This document shows, in pieces, positions 8,410 to 17,257 of a stretch of DNA of 64,000 nucleotides. A program made the translations under genes and the position numbers. Below the pieces are notes generated by a model that was not told where the DNA came from, did not search any database, and saw only the letters and a program-made list of their open reading frames with translations. The stretch spans positions 3,257,001 through 3,321,000 of the forward strand of contig NZ_AP024849.1 in NCBI RefSeq assembly GCF_019977655.1, read 5' to 3'. This stretch comes from Clostridium gelidum (GTDB taxonomy: Bacteria; Bacillota; Clostridia; Clostridiales; Clostridiaceae). Numbering within the stretch: the stretch's first letter is position 1; each line of letters begins with the position of its first letter.

Positions 8410-8523
8410 GACAATCACCTCTTTCAATTACTATTGTGTGCAGTATCAAATTAAATATACCAGTATCACTGTTGGTAAGTTACGCCAATTATAATCCCTT
8501 TATTTTTCATCACTTTTTCTCTT

Positions 8524-9486
8524 TTACTGCCACTTATAATCCCACTTACCGTCTGTGCCTTTTATCTCAAGATAATACCATCCAACATAAGGTACTGTAA
8601 CAGTTTTATCAGAGACAAAATCGCCTATTTCATTAGCTATAAGTGTAACTAATTCTTGGTTCGAATTTGATAATTTAACTATAAAGTTGCCCGTTCCTTT
8701 ATAAGTACCAGTAAAATGAAAAGAGCTATTACTTATATAAACTTTCCATATTTGCTTACCATTTGAATCCACTATTTTTTGAGGTTGATATTTTTTAGCT
8801 TCTTCTTTAGCTTTTGCGTCTGCATCTTCTTTAGCCTTCTTTGTAGCTTCTGCATCTGCTTTTGCTTTTGCGTCTGCATCTGCTTTAGTTTTTGCATCTG
8901 CTTCTTCTTTAGCTTTTGCTCTAGCGGAATCATATTTAGCGCGCAAATCAATCAATTCTTTGTTAGTTGAATCCACGCCTAAAGCATCAGCTAAATATTT
9001 CATTGCATTAGGATAGTCCTTATCAGAAGCACATTTATTAGCCACTTCAATCATGCTAGCTACATATAGATTCTTTGACTCTTCCATTTTTTTTAATGCA
9101 TTGTCATAATCCATAGTATCTTCTTTAATTACATTTTTAAATGATAGAAAGGCGGTATTATAATCTTTATTCTCAAAGAAATTCATTCCATCATCATATG
9201 CTTTTTTAGACTTTTGCAACGCTTCTGCTTTTGAAAGCTTTGCCTGAGTATCTGTTTTATTAAAGAGATTTAAAGCTTGTTCATACGTAGTTACTGCTTT
9301 ATCATAATCTTGTTGGGACATTGCCTCATCAGCTTGTTTCACTTTTGAAGAATAACTGCAATTAACACCTATTAAAATTACTCCTATAGCTATACATATT
9401 GCGACTATTGATATTATTATCTTTTTCTTTTTTGATATGGTAGAAAATATTGTTTTATCTACTCTTGTTATTAATCCTTTGTTCAT
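8524..9486 (-). CDS. membrane-anchored TPR / coiled-coil protein
   Basis: A 320-residue protein with a short basic cytoplasmic start, one membrane segment at about 22-45 (IIISIVAICIAIGVILIGV), then TPR-like helical repeats (residues 50-180). A long Ala/Lys/Glu/Asp repeat region (about 185-235) is probably a rigid helix or coiled coil. The C-terminal ~85-residue beta domain (from WKVYISNSSFHF to the end) is likely extracytoplasmic. No enzymatic motif is seen. It is probably an envelope-associated scaffold. Single gene, with AGGGG about 13 nt upstream of ATG. Confidence 0.7.
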   Translation of the reverse strand: MNKGLITRVDKTIFSTISKKKKIIISIVAICIAIGVILIGVNCSYSSKVKQADEAMSQQDYDKAVTTYEQALNLFNKTDTQAKLSKAEALQKSKKAYDDGMNFFENKDYNTAFLSFKNVIKEDTMDYDNALKKMEESKNLYVASMIEVANKCASDKDYPNAMKYLADALGVDSTNKELIDLRAKYDSARAKAKEEADAKTKADADAKAKADAEATKKAKEDADAKAKEEAKKYQPQKIVDSNGKQIWKVYISNSSFHFTGTYKGTGNFIVKLSNSNQELVTLIANEIGDFVSDKTVTVPYVGWYYLEIKGTDGKWDYKWQ

Positions 9487-9811
9487 TATACACTATACCC
9501 CTATAATTCTTAATATCGAATCTAATGTATATAATATCATCATTAACTATAATTATGCAATACATGAAAATGCTGAAAAACATACTCCTTAACTTTAATA
9601 TGTTCTAATTCTATGAAATACATCATCGCTAGCACGTCGATAGAACGCTTATATATCAATATTTTTCACGTTTTAGAGATAATTAGCGTTTTCTGAAACC
9701 CTTGTATTTACTGGCTTTGTGGTGTAATAAAAAAGTACTTATCGACGTCGTGAAATTTTTTGGAACTAGTGCAGATGCAGGTATAAATAACCTAGTCAAA
9801 ATTTGGACTGG
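9487..9811. other. gene-free stretch with short inverted repeat
   Basis: No gene is seen. ACGTCGATA near 9632 is repeated in inverse orientation near 9740 (within TTATCGACGTCGTG), which also contains the palindrome CGACGTCG. The function is unknown. Confidence 0.35.
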
Positions 9812-10363
9812 TTAAATTCCCTCTATGTATTGCTCTGTAGCTTTCTGTGTCATTGTCTTTAGCTTCTCACGACCTATTTCCTCAAAGAACTTCTCCTGTT
9901 CTTCATGTGGCATCTTTGCCCATATCTTGTATCCTACTGTAGCCTTCATTGATCCATTCTCAACCATCTGTTGTAATTCGGGGATAAGAGTGGTTAGCTT
10001 CTTGTAATCTTGGAGTTGTTGTTTACTTATACCTACTTGGTCAGCTAAACCTTCTTGAGTTTTGGGCAGAGTAAGATTATCTTGTTCTGCCACTTTATAT
10101 TGATTTCCTCTATCTCCACCATTTTGTATGCCATAAATTCTTTCCAGTTCCATGATACATTTAGCCATCTTCATAGGATTTACATTACCAACACCTCTCT
10201 GCATGATATTAGTACATATCAAGTCTTCCAGTATCATATCGTCCTTGGATCTGTTATCAAGCTCAACTCCCCCGAAGTGTCCACATCTTATACCCACGCT
10301 CCAAAATAGGGAGTCAAAGTGTCTAGAAACTAGAGATATAAATATTACGTCCCATAAGATCAT
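9812..10363 (-). pseudogene. ParB-like phage protein, 5'-truncated remnant
   Basis: From about position 10265 leftward the frame encodes a recognisable C-terminal part of a phage/plasmid ParB-type protein: ICTNIMQRGVGNVNPMKMAK, then an HTH segment GLADQVGISKQQLQDYKKL, then a helical tail. The N-terminal ParB/Srx domain with the nucleotide motif is missing, and the first ~38 residues of the open frame do not look like ParB. I read it as a decayed fragment fused to unrelated sequence. Confidence 0.6.
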
Positions 10364-10893
10364 CGAAATATCTGCTCAATCCATGTAACATCTTTAGCTA
10401 CTCTTACTTGCTCTGCAAATTCAACTAAAGGCTTATCGTTCTCTATCTTAGTTTCTAATGGCTTTACAGCTTCTTGAGCCTTTAATTGAGTCAATTCCTT
10501 AGTTGCCTTCCATTGCATCAAGTCCGCCACTATAAATAGATGATACTAATTGTTGCTCTCTCGATATTTGAGGAACATTAGATTTAATTTGCTTTTCCAT
10601 TTCTTCAAACTTGGTCACATAAGTAGCTGTAAATTGTAAATAAGATTCCTTTTTCACCAGTCGTCTTATTAGCCTAGCCACCATATCGCAACCTTTTTTA
10701 GTTAACAGATAACAAGGTCTTGATAGATTATTAGCATCTAAATAAGTACTTTCTATAAATAAATTAGGAGTCTGCAAAATTGCTGAGTCATCTAAAACCT
10801 TTATATATCCTCGTATAGTTCTCATTAATTGGTCATGAGCCTTTCCAGTCATTTCAGCAGCTTCCTGCTGTCGATTGTTAGTTCCTTGTTCAC
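10360..10893 (-). pseudogene. Rha-type antirepressor, two frameshifts
   Basis: Three frames together encode a phage Rha/antirepressor protein. A GTG at 10893 opens VNKELTIDSRK; a one-base shift then leads into EAAEMTGKAHDQLMRTIRGY and the rest of the Rha domain (intact frame 10499-10852). A second shift near 10505 leads into a Lys/Glu-rich C-terminal part with KPLVEFAEQV before a stop at 10360. Each piece continues the previous one, so this is a single gene broken by small indels. It belongs to the same decayed phage segment as the ParB fragment. Confidence 0.65.
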
Positions 10894-10926
10894 TTGTTTA
10901 ACTAGCGTCAGCATAACTTTTAGACA

Positions 10927-10964
10927 AATAAAAAGCGTCCACCCAACAAGTAACGCTTTTTATT
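10927..10964. terminator. bidirectional terminator hairpin
   Basis: AATAAAAAGCGT and ACGCTTTTTATT form a perfect 12-bp stem around a 14-nt loop, with A/T tracts on both sides. Confidence 0.75.
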
Positions 10965-11187
10965 AAACAACTAATGAAATTAAGTTAGTTACCAACATTT
11001 AATAGCCCTAATTTCGAAAAATGTGCTATCATATGTTCTACGTGGTATTTGCGTACCACATATATTATATTATAGACTAAAATCATAGCACTAATCAACT
11101 AACATCTTAGACTTCTTCAATTAATGCACCATCTCTACAATATTACGGCATATTACAAGAAGGGGTGAAACGAGCAGAGCGAAGTAA

Positions 11188-11269
11188 GGGGAGAACTTGT
11201 AAGGTATTTTGGTTGGCACGTGTGCTAACACAATTACCTTTCTCCCCTAATACCTTTGTATTAATGGGG
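11188..11269. ncRNA. nested inverted repeats with two mutually exclusive hairpins
   Basis: Three stacked arm pairs lie at 11188-11247: GGGGAGA/TCTCCCC, AAGGTA/TACCTT and TTGGCAC/GTGCTAA. The same CCCC at 11244-11247 can instead pair with GGGG at 11266-11269 through TAATAC/GTATTA, and that second hairpin is followed on the plus strand by TTCTTTT. This is the geometry of an attenuator, though no plus-strand gene follows nearby. A phage or plasmid origin or an sRNA is also possible. Confidence 0.4.
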
Positions 11270-11347
11270 TTCTTTTACCTTTTGTAGCCTTTCATGAGCT
11301 TCCCAGTTCAACTAGCTAAAGCTACGTTTCACAGTGAATCACATAAA

Positions 11348-11381
11348 AGCACCGCCCAAAAGGTAACCAAAAGACGGCGCT
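11348..11381 (-). terminator. terminator after helicase gene
   Basis: GCGCCGTC pairs with GGCGGTGC (one mismatch), with TTTTATG following on the minus strand, about 70 nt after the helicase stop. Confidence 0.5.
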
Positions 11382-11452
11382 ATATTATTTCTTAGTCATA
11401 TTTTGAACGTAACCCTTTATATAGTGGGTAACGTCTATTTTATGACTATTTT

Positions 11453-12946
11453 TTAAGATGCAATTAATCTATCTATTCTCCAAGCACTTCGATATCTTTT
11501 TTGTTTACCTTTTATCATCCTGCTTATTGATAATTCAACTATTCTATATGGGATATTTCTTTCTTCTAATGCATGATTAATAGTTTGCATACCCTTAAGT
11601 AGATGTCCATCAAATTTTACATTTATATTTTGTATTAATTCTTTTCTATCTTTTAGACCTAGCATTATATTTCCAACAGATTTTTCAAGATAACTTAATA
11701 ATCCATCCTCTTCCCATTTACGTTCAATGATGTCATACTCTTCTTGTTTAAATAATTCAGCTATATATTTCTGATAACCATTATTCCCCTTTTTATTGAC
11801 TATGCTTTGAAATAATACGATATCTGTTTTATACTTAAAATACATTAGCTCATTTATTTTTTTAGTACATTTATTTTCATCATCAACAGCAACATCATAA
11901 ATCATTTTTGAATAATCTAATTTCCTAGGATATCTTTCAATAAATTCTTTAATAGTATGCTTTCTAAAATATCCTGCCATTGCAACGTTCTTTTTATATT
12001 TGGTCATAAATCCACCTAAAGAATTATTATTTATGTTTTTTATATACACATTCATCCTATCTTCATCATGTACTGCACGTTTTCTTCCAACACACTGTTT
12101 CATAACACCAATATCTTTAACATCACAGATTATACGTTTTAGCTCCTTATCCTTAATATTCACACCAGCATCCATGCAAACTGTAGTGAATAGTATTCTC
12201 TCTTCAAACTTCTCATTTTTTAATATATTTCCTATCTTTTCTGAATCAACATGCTTGTACATTTCATTTGAGGTACTGCAATTAAATACACTATATTGTT
12301 CAAATTTTTTATGCAACTGATAACATTTTTCAACACTATTTATAAAAACAATAGCCTTGTCTGTTGTTGTTTCAAGCATCTCCTTTAACAGCACTTCTAT
12401 TGAGCTATCATTATTGAAAAAACTCAAATTTTCTATTATGCTATAATCCTTAGGGATTTCATATTCTCGTACTTCAAGCTTTTTATGACCTTTAATATAT
12501 CTTTTTACTACATCCCCTGTTGCACTCATAAATATTCTTGTACTATTTGAAGCTTCCAATATCTTATTTAACGATATGTCCGTAATTGTATTAAAGCTAG
12601 AATCACTCATAAAATAGTGAAATTCATCGCTTACAATGTACTGGTACTGACTTAAATCACAATTACTCTTTCTTAATTCCTTATTCTCAATTGACTGATA
12701 TGTTCTTAAATCTATAATATCTGTCTTATTATTGGTTTCTAGTTCATCTAAAAATTGATACTTACAATTTTTTCTGTGTACTAGCATCAATATTCTTTGC
12801 CCTTTACTCTTAGCATATTCGTATAGAACATTCTTAACAAAATAACTTTTTCCAGCACCTGTATTAGCATCTATTGTTACTATGTCTCCTAATCTCCATT
12901 TTTCAATTTCATCCTGTGTTATTATTTCACTTACTCTTTTTTTCAT
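11453..12946 (-). CDS. SF2 (DEAD/DEAH-like) helicase of mobile-element type
   Basis: About 497 residues. Walker A TGAGKSYF lies near residue 32, motif Ia MLVHRKN, a Walker B variant SDEFHYF, motif III MSATGD, and the C-terminal RecA domain has CMDAGVNIKD with motif VI QCVGRKRAVHD (Arg fingers). This set defines an ATP-dependent superfamily 2 helicase. Proteins like this are common in clostridial phages and plasmids, where they take part in element replication. The start at 12946 follows AGGAG (12-nt spacing); an ATG at 12970 is an alternative. Two small genes follow upstream in the same direction. Confidence 0.8.
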   Translation of the reverse strand: MKKRVSEIITQDEIEKWRLGDIVTIDANTGAGKSYFVKNVLYEYAKSKGQRILMLVHRKNCKYQFLDELETNNKTDIIDLRTYQSIENKELRKSNCDLSQYQYIVSDEFHYFMSDSSFNTITDISLNKILEASNSTRIFMSATGDVVKRYIKGHKKLEVREYEIPKDYSIIENLSFFNNDSSIEVLLKEMLETTTDKAIVFINSVEKCYQLHKKFEQYSVFNCSTSNEMYKHVDSEKIGNILKNEKFEERILFTTVCMDAGVNIKDKELKRIICDVKDIGVMKQCVGRKRAVHDEDRMNVYIKNINNNSLGGFMTKYKKNVAMAGYFRKHTIKEFIERYPRKLDYSKMIYDVAVDDENKCTKKINELMYFKYKTDIVLFQSIVNKKGNNGYQKYIAELFKQEEYDIIERKWEEDGLLSYLEKSVGNIMLGLKDRKELIQNINVKFDGHLLKGMQTINHALEERNIPYRIVELSISRMIKGKQKRYRSAWRIDRLIAS

Positions 12947-13022
12947 TTTGTATTCTTTTCTCCTTTTCATCTGTAAAGTTCATCTTTAGTGTGACCAGAG
13001 GAGATAAATCTCCCCCAGCATA

Positions 13023-13208
13023 TTAATTATTTATAAGTTCATTTAATCTTTTTCTGCGTTCTTCGTTTTCCTTAGACATACCTTCAGTAGCTTTTTTCAG
13101 ATTCTCCCAAAATTGTTTTTCTGAGTCTCTATGAATTTTTTGTCTTATTCTATCACGAATTTCAAATCCTAACATAAATGCTATTGTTACAAGTATTGCT
13201 GTTGCCAT
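13023..13208 (-). CDS. small membrane-anchored hypothetical protein
   Basis: 61 residues: one N-terminal membrane segment (ATAILVTIAFMLGFEI) followed by a highly charged helix (residues 16-61). AGAGGAGG lies close upstream. It lies between the helicase and the 316-residue gene. Function unknown. Confidence 0.6.
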   Translation of the reverse strand: MATAILVTIAFMLGFEIRDRIRQKIHRDSEKQFWENLKKATEGMSKENEERRKRLNELINN

Positions 13209-13386
13209 TTTTATTCCTCCTCTTCTTAATCTAAAGCACTTGCCATCGCTTTAAACTGCTTTTCTTTTGTAATTTAACTGTACCTTTGTCCCATTCAAAT
13301 TTTAGTTTGCTAACCCACTTCAATTTCTGAATTCATAACCTTTAAAATCATAGTTTTATAGGTGGAAATGGTAGCAATCATGCTAC

Positions 13387-14337
13387 CTAAGCTATCTTCA
13401 TTTCCAAATCACCTTTCACAGAATAAAGCATATTCACAAATTGCTTATAGAAGCTCTTTTTACTCTTTGCATCCTCCACTCTATCAAACTTCTCTATCAT
13501 ATCTGAATTGATTTTATTAACTTTATCTTGATTGCCCTTTTGAATCCATCTCTTCAAACTTTCAGTTTTTCTTATTGAAAATTCTTTCAATGAATTGACC
13601 TCTTTGCTATAAGGGTTAATATAATCAGCATATGTTTTACTTATTAATCTCTGAATAAGATCCAGATGATCATCTGTGTACTCTACCTCTAGCTTGATTA
13701 ACGATTTATTATCATTGCTATCAATGAATTGTAATGTTATTCTCCCTCTCTCATCTACATTTGAAAATCTTGCAAAATAGGCTACTCTACCGTATTCCAT
13801 TGGACTATTTAATAGCGTTTCTAATTCTTTTGTTTCTCTATTATGCTTTAGAACTTGATATACTTCACTCTCTGTAAAGCCATATCTAATTCCAAGTTGA
13901 TCCCATGCCACATGTTCTTTTGGTACTGTAGATATATCTTTACAATTTGATCCTTCTCCTGCAAAACTATCAATATTCCATTGACTCTTAGTACACATCT
14001 CATAGAAGTCTCCAATTAAGGCTTTCTGTCTAACTTCCTTATCTCCAAGAGCGTTTAAATATCTCTCCACTTCATGAAAAGCTTCCATACAATCTGATGG
14101 TGTTGCATTATAATTCCACCAAATTTCATTTTCATATAGCTCAAATAAATTAGACTTGGCATTTTTAACGCCTACCTCTTCTATACTTTCTCCCTCCAAA
14201 CATTCTTCTAATAGTTCCTTTTGTAAATCTGTTAATTTATTGAATTCGATTGTCTCAAGTCCTACTCCCATTATGCTTTTTCCTTCTGAGCATAGTTTTA
14301 ATACTTCCTCTTGATTATCTTTTAATTTGTTTTTCAT
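13387..14337 (-). CDS. hypothetical protein of mobile element
   Basis: A 316-residue soluble protein that I cannot assign. The first 55 residues contain two similar segments (KLCSEGKSIMGVGLETIE and ECLEGESIEEVGVKNAK), suggesting a small repeated helical unit. The rest is mixed, with a Trp-rich stretch (EIWWNYNATPSDCMEAFHEVERYLN) and a helical basic tail. GGAGAG lies 8 nt before ATG. The ISLre2 element inserted 33 bp upstream of the start has separated it from its original promoter, so expression is probably changed or lost. Confidence 0.6.
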   Translation of the reverse strand: MKNKLKDNQEEVLKLCSEGKSIMGVGLETIEFNKLTDLQKELLEECLEGESIEEVGVKNAKSNLFELYENEIWWNYNATPSDCMEAFHEVERYLNALGDKEVRQKALIGDFYEMCTKSQWNIDSFAGEGSNCKDISTVPKEHVAWDQLGIRYGFTESEVYQVLKHNRETKELETLLNSPMEYGRVAYFARFSNVDERGRITLQFIDSNDNKSLIKLEVEYTDDHLDLIQRLISKTYADYINPYSKEVNSLKEFSIRKTESLKRWIQKGNQDKVNKINSDMIEKFDRVEDAKSKKSFYKQFVNMLYSVKGDLEMKIA

Positions 14338-14429
14338 ATATTAATCTCTCCTTCATCTTTTGCTGTTGTGGTTAGAGTATAATTTTAGTAGGCAGAAACA
14401 GTAATAAAAACTGTATAAATAGTAAAAGG

Positions 14430-14449
14430 AGATGCGAAAGCATCTCCCA
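14430..14449. terminator. hairpin inside the IS, upstream of transposase
   Basis: GGAGATGC and GCATCTCC pair across GAAA. It probably shields the transposase gene from outside transcription. Confidence 0.55.
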
Positions 14450-14509
14450 AATACATAAATTATCCATTATAATTAAGTTGCTAAGACTAAATAGAATGGA
14501 GTTATATTT

Positions 14510-15988
14510 ATGTATGAATTAAGTTTAAATGATAAAGGAATGACTTTCAAGGAGTTAGAGAAAAGAATTTATAAATATGCTTGTGACGAAGCTTGTAATG
14601 CTTTAAAAAGTATATTAGAATTTTTAGATGAAAAACTACTTAATGAAAGAGATAGCAAGGTTTACCGTAATAAAGGTCGTAAGCAAACTTGTTTGAGGAC
14701 TATTATGGGGAACGTAGAGTATTCTAGGCGCATTTATGAATTTAAACTTGAAGATGGTAAGAAAGCAACTAAGTACCTTTTGGATGAGTATTTAGGGATG
14801 GACACTTTAGGAAATGTGTCTATAAATCTCGTAGAAACTATTTTAACTAACGTGACGGAGGTTTCTTTTAGAAAGACATCTGAGAATATTAAAACTATGT
14901 GTAATCAAGATATTAGTGCTCAAGGCGTTTGGAACATAGTTCAAACACTTGGGGAAAAGATTAAAGAAATAGAAAATCGTAAAATTGAGTTAAATGACAA
15001 AGGTGCATTAAAAGGCGAAAAGGAAGTACCAGTATTGTTTCAGGAGCAAGATGGAGTTTGGCTCTATCTTCAAGGTAATGATAGACCAAAAGGGAAAAAT
15101 AAAAAGAAAGAGTTAAAACTAGCAGTATCATATACTGGCTGGACTTTACGCCCAGGGAGCAAAAAAGAATATGTGGTTGTTGATAAAACTGTTTGTGCAA
15201 GCTTTAGCAATTCCAATCACTTTAAAAAGCTTGCTAGCGCAACAATTTCAGAAAAATACAATGTAGATGAAATTCAAACTAGAATATTAAACGGTGATGG
15301 AGCAAATTGGATTAAAGCAACTTGTGAGGATGAAGACATTCATTTTCAGCTAGATCCATTTCATGTAGGCCAAGCGATTATACGTAAGGTAAGTGATAAA
15401 AGAGCTCAAAAGCAATTACTAAAACTATTTAGAGAAGGTAAAATTGATGAAGGTCTAGAAACTATTGTAAATATGATGATACTTACAAACGAAAAAGATA
15501 TTGCATTTAAGAAGCTTACTGAATTATATGATTACTTTGTTCACAATAGAGATGGATTAATACCGTATAAATTAAGAAGTGACATAAACATGCCTACGGC
15601 GCCGGAAGGCATGGAATACAAGAATCTAGGCACAATGGAACATAATATTTGTGATGTATTAGCTCAAAGAATGAAGGGCAGAAAAATGAGCTGGTCTATT
15701 AATGGTGCAGATAATTTATCTAAAATATTATCTGAAAAATTTAGTAATAGGTTGTTTGATACTGTAGATAAAATCTACAGAAATATTATTTCTGATGATG
15801 TTATTGATACAGTAGTTGCAAAACTACCATTAACAGTATTTCAAGCGAATAAAGAATCTAATAAGTGTAAGGCATATAAGTGCAATAGTGCACAAATTCC
15901 GTATAGCGGAGCTGCCGCAACGTTAGGTAGAAAAATAGTACGTGATTTATGTGGATTAAAATCATTTAGTGATATTAGTTATAGTTAA
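14510..15988 (+). CDS. ISLre2-family (UPF0236) transposase
   Basis: 492 residues, full length for the family and without frameshift. It shows the family's hallmarks: an N-terminal helical region with ERDSKVYRNKGRKQTCLRTIMGNVEYSRRIY, a central core with FQEQDGVWLYLQG and LNGDGANWIKATCEDEDIHFQLDPFH, and a C-terminal part with EHNICDVLAQRMKGRKMSWS. The conserved acidic residues in these motifs are likely catalytic. It is the sole gene of the element and the only long plus-strand gene in the first 50 kb. Confidence 0.92.
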   Translation: MYELSLNDKGMTFKELEKRIYKYACDEACNALKSILEFLDEKLLNERDSKVYRNKGRKQTCLRTIMGNVEYSRRIYEFKLEDGKKATKYLLDEYLGMDTLGNVSINLVETILTNVTEVSFRKTSENIKTMCNQDISAQGVWNIVQTLGEKIKEIENRKIELNDKGALKGEKEVPVLFQEQDGVWLYLQGNDRPKGKNKKKELKLAVSYTGWTLRPGSKKEYVVVDKTVCASFSNSNHFKKLASATISEKYNVDEIQTRILNGDGANWIKATCEDEDIHFQLDPFHVGQAIIRKVSDKRAQKQLLKLFREGKIDEGLETIVNMMILTNEKDIAFKKLTELYDYFVHNRDGLIPYKLRSDINMPTAPEGMEYKNLGTMEHNICDVLAQRMKGRKMSWSINGADNLSKILSEKFSNRLFDTVDKIYRNIISDDVIDTVVAKLPLTVFQANKESNKCKAYKCNSAQIPYSGAAATLGRKIVRDLCGLKSFSDISYS

Positions 15989-16191
15989 ATATACAGTATG
16001 GGTAGGGAAATTTTAAAAATGCAATGTAAAATAATGGATAATAATTTAAATAAAATTCTTGCCAACTTTTACTTGACTCAACCGCTGTTGTGAAATGAGA
16101 TATACAAGCTCTAATTTTTCTGATATAATTTTGTTATAGGGTGTTTAGAGATTGTATACATCTAACACATAAATTTAATTAATTTATGTAT

Positions 16192-16228
16192 GCTTATGCT
16201 ATTACTTTGCGAGAGTAATTGCATAAGT
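16192..16228 (-). terminator. hairpin at end of GIY-YIG gene
   Basis: CTTATGCTATTACT and AGTAATTGCATAAG pair over the stop codon; a second palindrome, ACATAAATT/AATTTATGT, lies at 16167-16189. Confidence 0.5.
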
Positions 16229-16643
16229 ATATTTTTTTGTCCTTTTTAATCTTACCATTGAGACATTTGCAATATGTAATCCAGTTAGCACCAAAACTAT
16301 GTAACAGACTACCTAGTTCCAACATTCTAAGCCAATCCACATCTTTTATAATATTTACCTGTCCATTTAATGGTGGCTCCCACAAATCTATCAAAACGTT
16401 TTCTAAATATAATAACTCTTGCTCTGTCTTAATATCCTTAGTCACATCTAGATACTGAATAATGTAGTTGCCTTTGCTTATAAACTCTTTTGTGGTCTTA
16501 ACATTCCTGCTTTTGTGATTTGCTAACCTTGTATAATAGTTTGTTGTCTGCCCGATATAGACAATTTTGTCCTCTAAGTCCTTTATTATGTACACATAGT
16601 ACCCCTTAAATTTATCAAAATATCCTTTTTTATTAGTCGCCAT
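16194..16643 (-). CDS. GIY-YIG domain endonuclease-like protein
   Basis: 149 residues. The GIY-YIG signature is present as YYVYIIKD near residue 15 and IVYIGQTTNYYTRLANHK about 12 residues later, with the conserved Arg and the metal-binding Glu around QELLYLENVLIDLWEPPLN. Stand-alone GIY-YIG proteins of this size in phages and plasmids are DNA nucleases or homing relatives. The start at ATG 16643 is set by AGGAGG 12 nt upstream; the in-frame ATG at 16670 has none. The C-terminal 40 residues carry paired Cys (TYCKCLNG) and may bind metal. Confidence 0.75.
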   Translation of the reverse strand: MATNKKGYFDKFKGYYVYIIKDLEDKIVYIGQTTNYYTRLANHKSRNVKTTKEFISKGNYIIQYLDVTKDIKTEQELLYLENVLIDLWEPPLNGQVNIIKDVDWLRMLELGSLLHSFGANWITYCKCLNGKIKKDKKIYLCNYSRKVIA

Positions 16644-16900
16644 TTTAAATAATACCTCCTGTTGAGCCATAGCCTTTCTAGAGGTGTTTTTAACGTTAAT
16701 AGGATATAATCATATACCTTTATTGTATGTTCGTTATATAGTTGTTTCAACCGTTCCATTTCATTGTAAAATCCTTTCCAATCTTGCTAATAGCTTTATT
16801 TTATCATTTGCTTATGTAGTATTTTTCGTTCTATTTTTTTGCCTTAATCACTTTCTATATTTAAGAATATATATAATTATCAGCCTTGCAACTGTTATTT

Positions 16901-17257
16901 TTAAACTGCATCCCATTCTCCTAATAGATATTTATTCCACCTACGATTGCCCTTTGCATCTTTACAACGTCTAAATTTAAGAAACATAAATTCCTTTTCC
17001 TTGTCTCTAGTAAAATCTATACTATACTTAAATAAGTTACCATCATAACCTCCACTAATATCATCCATCGATTCTAAATCTGATATAAATTTCCCATCAA
17101 ACCGCAATTCATCATATTCATCATTATATTCTAATTTGTCTTTAAATCCGCATGGTACTAAGTCATATAATGTATGCAATAAATCATATTTCCTATCGAC
17201 CCTCTTTTCCCATAGTTTTTCATAATCTGCTTTTACTTCTTCTAATATTTTTTTCAT
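16901..17257 (-). CDS. hypothetical protein
   Basis: 118 residues, acidic and aromatic-rich, soluble. The N-terminal helix (EEVKADYEKLWEKRVDRKYDLL) is followed by a probable beta domain with FKYSIDFTRDKEKEFMFLKF. AAAGGAGAG lies upstream of ATG. No family is recognised. It lies alone between the GIY-YIG gene and a long non-coding region. Confidence 0.55.
   Translation of the reverse strand: MKKILEEVKADYEKLWEKRVDRKYDLLHTLYDLVPCGFKDKLEYNDEYDELRFDGKFISDLESMDDISGGYDGNLFKYSIDFTRDKEKEFMFLKFRRCKDAKGNRRWNKYLLGEWDAV

Larger units (their letters stand above)
14371..16083 (+). mobile_element. ISLre2-family insertion sequence, complete
   Basis: A 1,713-bp element containing one transposase gene. The termini are imperfect inverted repeats (left GTTAGAGTATAATTTTAGTA, right inverse GGTTGAGTCAAGTAAAAGTT; 15 of 24 positions match without gaps, ending in GGCA). 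GCTGTTGTG is present directly on both sides (14362-14370 and 16084-16092), a perfect 9-bp target duplication, so this copy arrived by transposition and has not rearranged since. Confidence 0.85.

Noticed and set aside
16684..16974. Plus-strand open frame of 96 codons
   Set aside because: Overlaps the end of the convergent minus-strand gene at 16901, hydrophobic low-complexity translation typical of AT-rich antisense DNA.
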